Origin: an uncultured Ruminococcus sp.
Lineage (GTDB): Bacteria; Bacillota; Clostridia; Lachnospirales; Lachnospiraceae
DNA length: 42,635 nt
NCBI GenBank assembly: GCA_904377845.1
Contig: CAJFGR010000025.1
Location: forward strand, 1 to 42,635
Direction: 5' to 3'
Of the stretch, positions 1 through 8,060 are shown one piece after another; the first letter of the stretch is position 1, and every line of letters begins with the position of its first letter. A program made the translations under genes and the position numbers. The notes under the pieces are model-generated. The model saw only the letters and a program-made list of their open reading frames with translations, was not told where the DNA came from and did no database searches.

Positions 1-27
1 ATTTTGCTCCTTTCCTATAACTGCTTT

Positions 28-259
<232 letters not shown>

Positions 260-370
260 AACATACCGGAACCCATCCAGCAACGCAATTCCGGTTCATT
301 TTCGGTTAACAATCAAATGCCTGCTTTGTTAAGCAGACAGCCTTTTTTGCCCCCAAGGGGCATGTTTCAA

Positions 371-405
371 AATAAAATAAAACCCGTAAACGTTGAATTT
401 ACGGG
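371..405 (-). terminator. Terminator of the tRNA transcript
   Basis: CCCGTAAA (383-390) and TTTACGGG (398-405) form a perfect 8-bp stem with a 7-nt loop. On the minus strand the stem is followed by TTTTATTTTATTTT. It lies 10 nt beyond the 3' end of the tRNA-Asn-like sequence. Confidence 0.85.
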
Positions 406-414
406 CTTTGTGAG

Positions 415-490
415 CTCCCCCTGTTGGACTTGAACCAACGACACTTCGGTTAACAGCCGAATGCTCTACTCGGCAGTTTTCACTGCCTAG
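415..490 (-). pseudogene. tRNA-Asn (GTT) with a replaced 5' end
   Basis: The 3' two thirds are canonical on the minus strand: anticodon arm TTCGG-CTGTTAA-CCGAA (445-461, anticodon GTT), T arm GTTGG-TTCAAGT-CCAAC (423-439) and a 3' acceptor strand AGGGGGA plus G (415-422). The matching 5' acceptor strand TCCCCCT and the 5' half of the D stem are missing. In their place is a perfect hairpin, GGCAGT-GAAA-ACTGCC (472-487), directly abutting the end of tRNA-Ala. I read it as a damaged gene. The alternative, an unusual but functional tRNA that borrows the end of tRNA-Ala (TCTCCAC could pair at five of seven positions), is less likely. Confidence 0.6.
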
Positions 491-563
491 TGGAGAATAC
501 GAGAGTCGAACTCGTGACCTCCTGCTTGCAAGGCAGGCGCTCTCCCAACTGAGCTAATCCCCC
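491..563 (-). tRNA. tRNA-Ala (TGC)
   Basis: A full cloverleaf is visible: acceptor GGGGGAT (563-557) pairs with ATTCTCC (498-492) and discriminator A at 491; the D arm is GCTCAGTTGGGAGAGC; the anticodon arm is CCTGC-CTTGCAA-GCAGG with anticodon TGC; the T arm is CACGA-GTTCGAC-TCGTA-like. No CCA is encoded. Length is 73 nt. Confidence 0.95.
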
Positions 564-592
564 GGGATTTATATTCTTTTGAGAACTTTTAT

Positions 593-621
593 ACGATACC
601 ATATTTCCCGGAGGATGTCAA
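593..621 (-). promoter_or_regulatory. Likely tRNA promoter
   Basis: On the minus strand a perfect -35 TTGACA (621-616) is followed after 17 nt by TATCGT (598-593), about 30 nt upstream of the mature tRNA-Ala. The -10 is only a 4/6 match, so this is a motif-based call. Confidence 0.5.
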
Positions 622-631
622 TATATTTCAT

Positions 632-1450
632 TTAAAATCCTAATAATCTGATCATAAGCGGATTCGTATCGTACAAAAACTGAAGAATAGGGCTTTTCTC
701 TACCATTTCAAAACACGCCATTCCCGGTCCTGTCGTATATGCCAGGGTCATGACCAGGAATCCGATCCATACAATGACAAAAGCCAGCACAAGCCCCAGC
801 ACGCCTCCGGCAATGTGGTTTACCAGTCCGAGCACCGGAAGCTCTCCGATGATATTCACCGCAAACATAAGAGCTTTCACAATGATAATCGCCAGCAGGA
901 ATGTAACGAGAAAGGATACCAGATTCAGTACAAGCCTCGATATATAGGCCGCCACATATTTTGGGAAACTGTCCACTCCCAGTTCACCATATATCGTACT
1001 GTTGTTGTTTTCAATGAGCTGATCCTTCAGGAACTGCGGCATCGGCGCATTTTCGATTTCCTGGATCTGCGTATCTTTCGGGATTTCCCCGATCAGATTC
1101 AACACATCGTCTGTTGTGATTCCAAGCAGATCCCAGTCAAGACCGCTCAGATTCTCCAACTGGTCTGCGGAAAGCTCCGCAAATGGGGTTCCGCTCAGAT
1201 CTATCTGGGCGATCTGTTCCCCGCTGATCTCAGGAATGAAGGCCTCCACAATCCTCGCCTCGATGTAATCGTCCACCGGAGTGTACTCTTCCAGCGCTCT
1301 CGACACATAAGGCGACAGAAAAAGCACAAGAATCAGTGTCAGAATCGTGGAGAGAAGGGAGATTCCCAGTTTCAGGAATCCTCTGATATATCCTGCCACG
1401 ATACAAATGATAAATATTGTTGCAACAATAATCAAAAGCCAGTTATCCAT
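632..1450 (-). CDS. CvpA family membrane protein
   Basis: A 272-residue integral membrane protein. The first 50 residues hold two hydrophobic segments split by the short charged turn YIRGFLKLG, the usual start of the CvpA (colicin V production) family. Residues about 55-155 form a polar, probably extracytoplasmic, acidic insert, and two or three further membrane segments follow (about 170-240). CvpA proteins are linked to envelope homeostasis in several bacteria but have no defined activity. The gene starts with ATG behind AGGTGAG, 8 nt after the DUF5711 gene, and is probably last in a transcript with the two genes upstream. The long central insert is larger than in the short proteobacterial CvpA. 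Confidence 0.8.
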   Translation of the reverse strand: MDNWLLIIVATIFIICIVAGYIRGFLKLGISLLSTILTLILVLFLSPYVSRALEEYTPVDDYIEARIVEAFIPEISGEQIAQIDLSGTPFAELSADQLENLSGLDWDLLGITTDDVLNLIGEIPKDTQIQEIENAPMPQFLKDQLIENNNSTIYGELGVDSFPKYVAAYISRLVLNLVSFLVTFLLAIIIVKALMFAVNIIGELPVLGLVNHIAGGVLGLVLAFVIVWIGFLVMTLAYTTGPGMACFEMVEKSPILQFLYDTNPLMIRLLGF

Positions 1451-1458
1451 AATCTCAC

Positions 1459-2655
1459 CTACTCCGTCAGATAAATCACGCGCAATTCATCGACGCTCAT
1501 CACATAGTATCTGTTTAAACCGAAAGCCTTGAAGATTTCCAGCGCCTCTACATCAAGACTCCCCTCATATTTGATAATTCCGGTCACCGTAACAATGCAG
1601 CATCTGTCACCGTCATACATAATTACTTCGTCACCGTCTATTTTCACGTTATTATATTTCCCGGGAATTGCCCTGCTGATCATCTGCTCTCCGATACGGT
1701 TATACAGTCTCAGCTCGTATCCGGATTTTTCTCTGTTCAGGAGAACAAATCCAATATACTCATCGGAATGGAATACACTCTGTATCTCCTGATCGAGTGT
1801 GATTGTCTCCTCCATTACCGGTTCGTCGGTTCCTCTGTAAATGACAAAGGAATTATCACCGACAACGACAGACCTTCCGCCTCCCATGAAGAATATCTCT
1901 CCCATTATCGTATTGTCGTATTCCTCGGAAGAAACAATATTATCGGTTTTGCTCTGTCCGGCCTCCCCGAAATTATAATATACAACTCTTGATTTTACCG
2001 CAGTTCCCTGAAGAAATAGGTATGAAACCGCCAGCGTATTTCCGTCGTCCGACATTTCCATTGCGGTCGGATAGCCGGTCGTTCCCAGGGATACCTGCAT
2101 TTCCGCAAGGATATTTCCTGTTGCATCATATGTAATGATCGACGGCGCTGTCTCATTTCTGAGAAGTACGCTTACAATTCCCTGATCCGATAGGGCAATC
2201 TTTTCAATGGGCATTGTCGTCTCGATCTCGCCTTTGAGTCCTTCTTCTGAAAAGACGAGAATATTATTTCCGCCATTGTCTGCCACTGCGAAGGAATCCC
2301 CTTTCACTACAATCACCGGATTCTGTATCTGCGCAGACTGCATCCACTGCTCTTCATTCTTCTTATTCAGAAACGCAACTCCGTCGCGGTTATATCTCAC
2401 AATCCCGTCTGCAAACTGTGCATATCTGCTTGTATCTGAAATGTCGCTTGAATACTGCGCCGATGTTCTGGCCTTTGAGTACGCCTGATTGTTCAGAAGT
2501 AAATATGTTCCGCATACGGCAAGCAGAATCAGTATGACTATCACAAGGATCCTGCGCATCTTTTCATACCGGAATCTTCGAACCTTCTTCATTATCCCGC
2601 TCAGATCATCCGGGGGCGTCAGTATCCTGAGATACGGCTTTTTCTTTTGCGTCAT
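1459..2655 (-). CDS. DUF5711 family membrane-anchored protein
   Basis: A 398-residue protein with a basic cytoplasmic start (about 1-34), one membrane helix (about 35-54, ILVIVILILLAVCGTYLLL) and a long extracytoplasmic part made of repeated short beta-type segments such as GIVRYNRDGVAFL, DSFAVADNGG and NTLAVSYLF, as in beta-propellers. This organisation and the leader SGIMKKVRRFRYEKMRR fit the DUF5711 family of Lachnospiraceae, whose function is unknown. The start has a good ribosome site (AAGGGGAG). It lies between the LysM protein and CvpA genes on the same strand, which suggests an envelope-related role. Family assignment is from memory of the pattern. Confidence 0.7.
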   Translation of the reverse strand: MTQKKKPYLRILTPPDDLSGIMKKVRRFRYEKMRRILVIVILILLAVCGTYLLLNNQAYSKARTSAQYSSDISDTSRYAQFADGIVRYNRDGVAFLNKKNEEQWMQSAQIQNPVIVVKGDSFAVADNGGNNILVFSEEGLKGEIETTMPIEKIALSDQGIVSVLLRNETAPSIITYDATGNILAEMQVSLGTTGYPTAMEMSDDGNTLAVSYLFLQGTAVKSRVVYYNFGEAGQSKTDNIVSSEEYDNTIMGEIFFMGGGRSVVVGDNSFVIYRGTDEPVMEETITLDQEIQSVFHSDEYIGFVLLNREKSGYELRLYNRIGEQMISRAIPGKYNNVKIDGDEVIMYDGDRCCIVTVTGIIKYEGSLDVEALEIFKAFGLNRYYVMSVDELRVIYLTE

Positions 2656-2762
2656 TCTAACTCCCCTTAATTCTGTTCTGTCAACATATTTTCACGCGGC
2701 ACGGCTGATTCTGATTTGTCGTCTCACATCATCCGCGCCGGCGTGGATATTATATCATGCTT

Positions 2763-3956
2763 TTACGGCAATAGCAATTTTTGCCCGACATAAATCAGGT
2801 TGCCGTCTGTGATGCCGTTCATTCTGCAGATTGCATCCACATGGTTCACATCACCGTACATCTTCCGGCTGATAATGGCAAGTGTATCGCCTTCCTCCAC
2901 GACATAAACGCCATTGCTTCCATTTTCACCGGAACCGGCCGATATCTGATCAGACTCCGCCTGTCCGGTCTGATCTTCTGTTCCCTGAGCATCCGCACTG
3001 TCTGCTCCTGCCGCTTCCGAGGTCTGATCATTTGAACTCTGTTCTTCCCCGGCCTGTCCGCTTTGTCCGTCCGTTTCCTGAGCGTCAGCGCTCTGATCTT
3101 CCTCAGTCTGCCCGTCCCCTGTCTGTTCTTCCGATGTCACTGCTGTCACAGAACCGCTTGTCTCCCTTGTCTCCACTGTGCCTGATGTGTCCGCAAGGGC
3201 ATCCAGCTTACTCTGTACAGACTTCATACGGTCAAAACTATTCACCATAGATACTCCCATAATAATCAGCACAAGCACGAGGCAGGCGCTGGCCGCATAC
3301 ATCAGGCCTCCTGTTTTCCTGCGTTTCTGGCGATCCCCCCGCTTTCTAACCAGATCACGAAAGTCCTGTGCAGCTCTGTCTTCCACTGTCTCCGGGGAAA
3401 CTGCCCCATTTTTTTTTCGACTGGCGATCATGTAGTTCTGCATACACGGATTTTTTTCATAATACGTGTAATGCCCTCCGATCTCCATCAGGTCATTCAT
3501 TTTATGCACAAAATATGTCTCGTCCTTCTCCACAGGATCTTTCATAATAAACACGGTATTTTTCTTCGGAAATGATTTTTTGTGAAGCTTTATAGTGGAA
3601 CTGTCCGGTGTGAGAGGCACTCCCGGATGAGCCACGAACCACCCCAGCATCTCTCCGTCTTCAAAGAACTGCTTGCAGTCCTCGTATGCGTGTTTCCATG
3701 TATCCTCATTGATCACATATTCATTCCCCGATATCTTCAGGTCATGCATCTGGATGGCTCCGTATATGTATACATAATCCTCATCGGCGCCCGACTGAAT
3801 GTCTCCTACAAGAAATGCCCCGACCGGCGCTTTTGCCTTCTCACTCTTCTCACTGAGCTGAGCAAAAAAAGTATCTACATAATCTTCCACATATATCTTC
3901 GGGCTGTCGCTCACATTTCCTATCTGCCGAACATTTTTTGGTATCTGTCTTTCCAT
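2763..3956 (-). CDS. Membrane LysM protein with degenerate JAMM/MPN-like N-terminal domain
   Basis: 397 residues in three parts. Residues about 15-180 resemble the JAMM/MPN metalloprotease fold: GEMLGWFVAHPGVPLTPDSS (101-120) followed by SF and VFIMKDPV (134-142) lines up with the usual GWxHSHP...SxxD...VVVDP pattern. The first metal-binding His is Val108 and the Asp of the S-x2-D element is Lys123, so catalysis is unlikely. Residues about 217-238 form one membrane helix. A low-complexity linker rich in Gln, Glu, Asp and Ser (about 255-345) then leads to a single C-terminal LysM domain (349-397) that should bind peptidoglycan. I infer a cytoplasmic JAMM-like domain tethered to the wall. The start has AAGGTGGAG upstream. 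It heads the transcript containing the DUF5711 and CvpA genes. Confidence 0.7.
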   Translation of the reverse strand: MERQIPKNVRQIGNVSDSPKIYVEDYVDTFFAQLSEKSEKAKAPVGAFLVGDIQSGADEDYVYIYGAIQMHDLKISGNEYVINEDTWKHAYEDCKQFFEDGEMLGWFVAHPGVPLTPDSSTIKLHKKSFPKKNTVFIMKDPVEKDETYFVHKMNDLMEIGGHYTYYEKNPCMQNYMIASRKKNGAVSPETVEDRAAQDFRDLVRKRGDRQKRRKTGGLMYAASACLVLVLIIMGVSMVNSFDRMKSVQSKLDALADTSGTVETRETSGSVTAVTSEEQTGDGQTEEDQSADAQETDGQSGQAGEEQSSNDQTSEAAGADSADAQGTEDQTGQAESDQISAGSGENGSNGVYVVEEGDTLAIISRKMYGDVNHVDAICRMNGITDGNLIYVGQKLLLP

Positions 3957-3993
3957 GATTATACTCCACCTTCCTGATAAATGATATTTTGTG

Positions 3994-4029
3994 ACAGTTC
4001 AGCCCGTACCATTCGCAAAACTGAACTGT
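3994..4029. repeat. Dispersed palindrome, copy 1 (ACAGTTCAG family)
   Basis: ACAGTTCAG (3994-4002) and CTGAACTGT (4021-4029) form a perfect 9-bp inverted repeat around an 18-nt loop, in the leader of the LysM-protein gene. Related sequences occur at 11887-11921 and 20802-20840, always between genes. Confidence 0.6.
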
Positions 4030-4103
4030 TACGATATTTTCCCGGCGTCGTAAAGAGAATAGCACAGAGAAATAGCTGAATTTATCAGTTAGTGTCAGAC
4101 AAG

Positions 4104-4110
4104 TTCGACA
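4104..4110 (-). promoter_or_regulatory. Possible Spo0A box
   Basis: The minus strand reads TTTGTCGAACTT here, an exact match to the core 0A box TGTCGAA, about 150 nt upstream of the LysM-protein start. A 7-nt core can occur by chance, so this is only suggestive. Confidence 0.3.
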
Positions 4111-4147
4111 AATTTAATCAATTCAATTAGGGACAGGGTAAAACACA

Positions 4148-4188
4148 ATCGGGGACGTAGTAAAATTCAATTTTACTACGTCCCCGAT
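4148..4188. repeat. Near-perfect 41-bp palindrome, REP/MITE-like
   Basis: The two 20-nt arms (4148-4167 and 4169-4188) are exact reverse complements around a single base at 4168. They contain GGGGACGTAGTAAAATT and are preceded by AGGGACAGGGTAAAA. It lies 13 nt after the transketolase stop codon and could act as its terminator, although no long T run follows. The style resembles short palindromes mobilised by RayT/Y1 transposases; no transposase is present in the window. Confidence 0.65.
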
Positions 4189-4201
4189 GACAATTTAGAA
4201 A

Positions 4202-5143
4202 CTATTTCGAAAATTCTTTTATTTTCTCATAGATACTGTCCGTATCAAGTCCATATTTTTTGATCAGCTCTGCTGCCGGTCCGGATTCACCGAATGTATC
4301 GTTGATTCCGATCTTCAGAACCTTTGTCGGCGCTTTCTCTGCAAGCACATCGCAAACTGCGCTTCCCAGTCCTCCGATCACGGAATGTTCCTCAACTGTA
4401 ACGACTTTTCCTGTCTCTTTTGCAGCCGCTACGACAAGTTCTTCATCCAGAGGTTTAATTGTGTGAATATTGATCACTTTTGCATCAATGCCGTCTGCTG
4501 CCAGCTTCTCAGCCGCTTCAAGGCAGTTGCTCACCGGAAGACCTGTGGCGATGATTGTAATATCTTTTCCTTCTCTTAAGACAACGCCCTTTCCGAGTTC
4601 GAATTTGTAATCCGGTCTGTCATTGATCACCGGCACCGCCAGACGTCCGAATCTTAAGTAAACCGGTCCCTGATGCTCATAAGCAGCTCTTACTGCCGCT
4701 CTGGCCTCCACATCATCAGACGGATTGATCACTACCATCCCCGGGATCGTGCGCATCAGAGCGATATCCTCGTTGCACTGATGTGTCGCGCCGTCCTCTC
4801 CGACGGAGATACCGGCGTGTGTCGCGCCGATCTTTACGTTGAGATGCGGATATCCGATGGAGTTTCTTACCTGTTCAAATGCACGTCCTGCCGCAAACAT
4901 CGCGAAGGAGCTTGCAAACGGAACAAGTCCTGCTGCCGCAAGTCCTGCTGCCACTCCCATCATATTGCTCTCTGCGATACCGCAGTCGATGAAGCGCTCC
5001 GGAAATGCTTTCTTGAATACGCCTGTCTTTGTAGCTGCCGCAAGGTCGGCGTCCAGAACTACCACATCTTTATGCTCTGCTCCCAGTTCAGCGAGGGCAT
5101 TTCCATAACTCTCTCTTGTTGCAATCTTCTTTACATCTGACAT
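4202..5143 (-). CDS. Transketolase, C-terminal subunit
   Basis: 313 residues, the usual length of the split C-terminal subunit. It contains the pyrimidine-binding domain (about 8-170) with the conserved DADLAAAT and GIAESNMMGVAAGLA segments, the latter carrying the catalytic Glu, and the C-terminal transketolase domain (about 185-310, TGLPVSNCLEAAEKL and EEHSVIGGLGSAV). With the subunit encoded just upstream it should form the ThDP-dependent transketolase moving two-carbon units between pentose and triose/hexose phosphates. Its ATG lies inside the end of the upstream gene (13-nt overlap), so translation is probably coupled. The subunit could also be 1-deoxyxylulose-5-phosphate synthase-like, but the pairing and the neighbouring transaldolase favour transketolase. 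Confidence 0.92.
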   Translation of the reverse strand: MSDVKKIATRESYGNALAELGAEHKDVVVLDADLAAATKTGVFKKAFPERFIDCGIAESNMMGVAAGLAAAGLVPFASSFAMFAAGRAFEQVRNSIGYPHLNVKIGATHAGISVGEDGATHQCNEDIALMRTIPGMVVINPSDDVEARAAVRAAYEHQGPVYLRFGRLAVPVINDRPDYKFELGKGVVLREGKDITIIATGLPVSNCLEAAEKLAADGIDAKVINIHTIKPLDEELVVAAAKETGKVVTVEEHSVIGGLGSAVCDVLAEKAPTKVLKIGINDTFGESGPAAELIKKYGLDTDSIYEKIKEFSK

Positions 5144-5967
5144 AACGCTTCACCTGCCTTTTCCAGATCTTCCATAGCGATCTTATATTCTTCATCATTC
5201 GGGGCTTTTCCATGCCATCCCGCCTGGTTCTCCATGAAGGATACCCCTTTGCCCTTGACTGTCTTTGCAATGATAGCCGTCGGCTGTCCTTTCACAGTCT
5301 TAGCTTCTTTAAACGCAGCGTCAATCTGGTCGAAATCATTTCCATCGATATTGATCACATGGAAATTAAACGCCTCAAACTTCTTGTCGATCGGATACGG
5401 GGAATTGACTTCCGTGATTGCTCCGTCAATCTGAAGGTTGTTATTATCCACGATCACTACAAGGTTGTCCAGTTTTTTGTGAGCCGCCAGCATGGCCGCC
5501 TCCCAGACCTGGCCTTCCTGGATTTCACCGTCGCCCAGCAGTGTATATACTCTGTAATCCGCGCCTGTCAGTTTCGCCGCGATCGCCATTCCGACTGCCG
5601 CGGAGATTCCCTGTCCGAGAGATCCTGATGACATATCCACTCCCGGAATATGCTTCATGTCCGGATGTCCCTGCAGATAAGATCCTGTATGACGAAGTGT
5701 CTTCAAGTCTTCTTTCGGGAAATATCCTCTCTCAGCCAGAACAGAGTAGAGGCCCGGCGCCGTATGACCCTTGGAAAGTACGAAACGGTCTCTGTCTGCT
5801 TTCTTCGGATCTTTCGGATCGATATTAAGTTCTTCAAAGTAAAGATAAGTAAATATATCTGCTGCTGACAGCGATCCGCCCGGATGTCCGGCCTTTGCGC
5901 TGTGCACTGCCGTAACGATATCCTTGCGGACCTCATTGGCAGTCTTCATTAATTTAAGCTTGTCCAT
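5131..5967 (-). CDS. Transketolase, N-terminal subunit
   Basis: 278 residues from the ATG at 5967 (MDKLKLMKTANEVRKDIV), chosen because AAAAGGAG lies just upstream; the open frame runs further upstream to 6084 but without a ribosome site. It holds the ThDP pyrophosphate-binding domain: HSAKAGHPGGSLSAADI near the start, the GDGEIQEGQVWEAAMLA motif (GDG...N-type ThDP/Mg site, with NNNLQIDG following). It pairs with the C-terminal subunit to form a heteromeric transketolase. The order fsa, tktN, tktC on one strand with short gaps makes a pentose phosphate operon. Confidence 0.93.
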   Translation of the reverse strand: MDKLKLMKTANEVRKDIVTAVHSAKAGHPGGSLSAADIFTYLYFEELNIDPKDPKKADRDRFVLSKGHTAPGLYSVLAERGYFPKEDLKTLRHTGSYLQGHPDMKHIPGVDMSSGSLGQGISAAVGMAIAAKLTGADYRVYTLLGDGEIQEGQVWEAAMLAAHKKLDNLVVIVDNNNLQIDGAITEVNSPYPIDKKFEAFNFHVINIDGNDFDQIDAAFKEAKTVKGQPTAIIAKTVKGKGVSFMENQAGWHGKAPNDEEYKIAMEDLEKAGEALCQM

Positions 5968-6031
5968 TTGTTTCTCCTTTTTCACATTTGATATCAAGCC
6001 CGGCCTGGCGCCGGACTCGTCGCCGGTCATT

Positions 6032-6685
6032 CTACTCGCCGAATACCGCAATATAGTCTTCCTGGAATTTTTTGATTCCCGCATCTGTCAGCGGATGATG
6101 TGTCATCTGCTCAATTACCTTGTACGGTACTGTAGCGATATCAGCGCCTGCCAGGGCACAGTCTGTAATATGCATCGGATTGCGGATGCTGGCTGCGATA
6201 ATCTCTGTCTCGATTCCGGCAACTTCAAAAATCTGTGCGATCTCATTGATCAGGTCAACGCCTCTTACCGAGATGTCGTCCAGACGTCCGAGGAACGGGG
6301 ATACATATGCAGCTCCTGCCCTTGCTGCAAGAAGAGCCTGGTTTGCTGTAAAGATAAGCGTAACATTTGTCTTGATTCCCTCAGCTGAAAGTACTTTAAC
6401 CGCTTTTAACCCCTCTGCAGTCATCGGGATCTTTACAACCATATTCGGATGGATCTTCGCGATCTCACGTCCTTCTTTGATCATACCCTCAGCATCTGTC
6501 GTCGTAGCCTTTACCTCACCGCTGATCGGTCCGTCCACGATAGACGCGATCTCTGCGATTACTTCCTCGAATACACGTCCCTCTTTTGCGATCAGTGACG
6601 GGTTTGTCGTAACACCGCAGATCACGCCCATATCATTCGCTTTTCTGATGTCGTCTACATTTGCTGTGTCAATAAAAAATCTCAT
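6032..6685 (-). CDS. fsa: Fructose-6-phosphate aldolase / transaldolase (FSA/TalC family)
   Basis: 217 residues, matching the compact FSA/TalC family rather than the longer classical transaldolases. It begins [13 protein letters not shown], has [13 protein letters not shown] near the N-terminus, the Schiff-base lysine segment MVVKIPMT (Lys around 86), [17 protein letters not shown], and the phosphate-binding [11 protein letters not shown]. It either transfers dihydroxyacetone units in the pentose phosphate pathway or cleaves fructose 6-phosphate; the adjoining transketolase genes favour the transaldolase role. The ATG has a strong AAGGAGGAACG site. It is the first gene of the operon behind the promoter at 6731-6759. 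Confidence 0.93.
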   Translation of the reverse strand: MRFFIDTANVDDIRKANDMGVICGVTTNPSLIAKEGRVFEEVIAEIASIVDGPISGEVKATTTDAEGMIKEGREIAKIHPNMVVKIPMTAEGLKAVKVLSAEGIKTNVTLIFTANQALLAARAGAAYVSPFLGRLDDISVRGVDLINEIAQIFEVAGIETEIIAASIRNPMHITDCALAGADIATVPYKVIEQMTHHPLTDAGIKKFQEDYIAVFGE

Positions 6686-6730
6686 TTTCGTTCCTCCTTA
6701 AAACTGGACAAATTTGTTGTATCTGTACTA

Positions 6731-6759
6731 ATTATATCGATTAAAAAATATCAGGTCAA
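6731..6759 (-). promoter_or_regulatory. Sigma-A promoter of the fsa-tkt operon
   Basis: On the minus strand TTGACC (6759-6754), 17 nt, TATAAT (6736-6731). It sits about 46 nt upstream of the fsa start codon, in an otherwise non-coding 210-nt gap. Confidence 0.85.
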
Positions 6760-6781
6760 CCTGCCCGAAAATTATTAATAC

Positions 6782-6863
6782 AAAAAAATCACTTAATAAA
6801 TCGGATTATCATAGCATTTTATTAATAATTAATAATATTTAACAATCCAGATTTTATTAAGTG
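6782..6863 (-). terminator. Terminator-like long stem after the LacI-type gene
   Basis: Arms 6790-6807 and 6844-6863 share CACTTAATAAA and GGATT blocks in inverted order with small bulges, and a minus-strand run of seven T (6788-6782) follows. The AT-rich loop contains a second palindrome (TTATTAATAATTAATAA). It may terminate the lacI transcript and could also hold operators for the fsa promoter about 25 nt further on. Confidence 0.55.
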
Positions 6864-6895
6864 ACGCGTTTTAAGGATTATTCAAAACTTACCTC

Positions 6896-8050
6896 TCAGT
6901 TTTTTTCTAATTTATTACTAATATTTTTCTGATTTTTATTAATTTTTCTTTTTTCAGAATGTTTTTCGGAACGCGGATAAGAAGTCGTTCCACGCACAAC
7001 AAGCTTCGGCTCATACTCTACATGATAGATGCTGACCGGCTCGATCTCAGTATATTTCTGTGTACGCGAACTCATCTTTTTCATAATGATATCACAGGCA
7101 TCCATCCCTTTATATATGACAAAATGTTCAATCGTAGTCAGGGATACTTCTTTTACTTTCGCAAACAGAGTGTTATCACACCCCATCACGGACATATCGC
7201 CGGGCACTCTGTATTTCTCGTCGTAGAGCGCATCCATGATACCGAACGCGATCATATCGTTAAGCCCCACAATAGCCGTCAGTTCAGGATGCTCTTTCAG
7301 CAGTTCCTTCGTCAGGTCATATCCGATCCTGTATTCTGAATCAATCCCCGGGATATCCTTGTCAATCTGCTCATCCGCAGCTTTGATCACAACCCCGTCT
7401 TTGAGTCCTGCGCTCTGGAATTCCTTCAGGAATCCCTCGACCCTCTTGGATCTCTGCTTCTGCCTCACGGTAAGAGGCGGCGCGATATAACCAACTTTCC
7501 GGTGCCCCAGCTCCAGAAGATGTCTGGCCATCAGACGGCCAAGCTTGGAATTGTCCAGCTCCACCGCATCTACATTCAATTTCTCATTCTGATTGTTCAC
7601 AACAACAACCGGAATCCGCTTGGACAGGTCTTCCACCTGTTCCATAAAACACTGGCTCGGGTTGCACATATAGATGATGCCCTGCGGGTTCAGCGATGAT
7701 ATCATCTTCAAGTAACGCTCTTCCAGCTTCAGATCCCGCTGTGTGTTGCAGACGAAGATACCGAATCCCTGATCCGCCGCTCTCGATTCTATGCCCTGGA
7801 GCAGCATGACATAATACGGATTCGTAAGATTGGGGCTGATGACCACAAGCATATTCTGCCTGCGTTCCTCTTTTCGCTTTTTGCGCTTCGGAAGTTCATA
7901 CCCAAGTTCCTGTGCCGCATCTTCCACCCTGCGGATGACTTCTTTTGAAAATGAGACGTTATATTTCTTATTCAATACCATCGAAACCGTGGCCTGCGAC
8001 ACTCCGGCGCGCTTCGCCACATCCGATGAGGTTACCTTCTTCCCGCTCAT
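6896..8050 (-). CDS. LacI family transcriptional regulator
   Basis: 384 residues. Residues about 6-55 are a LacI-type helix-turn-helix and hinge (VTSSDVAKRAGVSQATVSMV, then IRRVEDAAQELGYELPK). Residues about 65-350 form a periplasmic-binding-protein-like effector domain (MLVVISPNLTNPYYVMLLQG, TAIVGLNDMIAFGIMDAL, VSVMGCDNTLFA-type segments). The C-terminus has an unusual Lys/Asn/Ser-rich tail of about 30 residues. The start is the ATG at 8050 with GAGGATG upstream, 10 nt after recR, so it is probably transcribed from the pfkA-dnaX unit. The gene points directly at the fsa-tkt operon, whose control is an attractive but unproven role; the ligand is unknown. Confidence 0.88.
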   Translation of the reverse strand: MSGKKVTSSDVAKRAGVSQATVSMVLNKKYNVSFSKEVIRRVEDAAQELGYELPKRKKRKEERRQNMLVVISPNLTNPYYVMLLQGIESRAADQGFGIFVCNTQRDLKLEERYLKMISSLNPQGIIYMCNPSQCFMEQVEDLSKRIPVVVVNNQNEKLNVDAVELDNSKLGRLMARHLLELGHRKVGYIAPPLTVRQKQRSKRVEGFLKEFQSAGLKDGVVIKAADEQIDKDIPGIDSEYRIGYDLTKELLKEHPELTAIVGLNDMIAFGIMDALYDEKYRVPGDMSVMGCDNTLFAKVKEVSLTTIEHFVIYKGMDACDIIMKKMSSRTQKYTEIEPVSIYHVEYEPKLVVRGTTSYPRSEKHSEKRKINKNQKNISNKLEKN

Positions 8051-8060
8051 GCAACATCCT

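Noticed and set aside
815..1474. 219-residue plus-strand open frame
   Set aside because: Antisense to cvpA; rich in His, Arg and Cys as expected from a reverse-complement shadow, with no ribosome site.
2882..3250. Pro-rich plus-strand frame opposite the LysM linker
   Set aside because: It mirrors the low-complexity linker on the other strand and has no start signals.
5968..6084. N-terminal extension of the transketolase N subunit
   Set aside because: The 39 extra codons lack a ribosome site and similarity; AAAAGGAG directly precedes the ATG at 5967.
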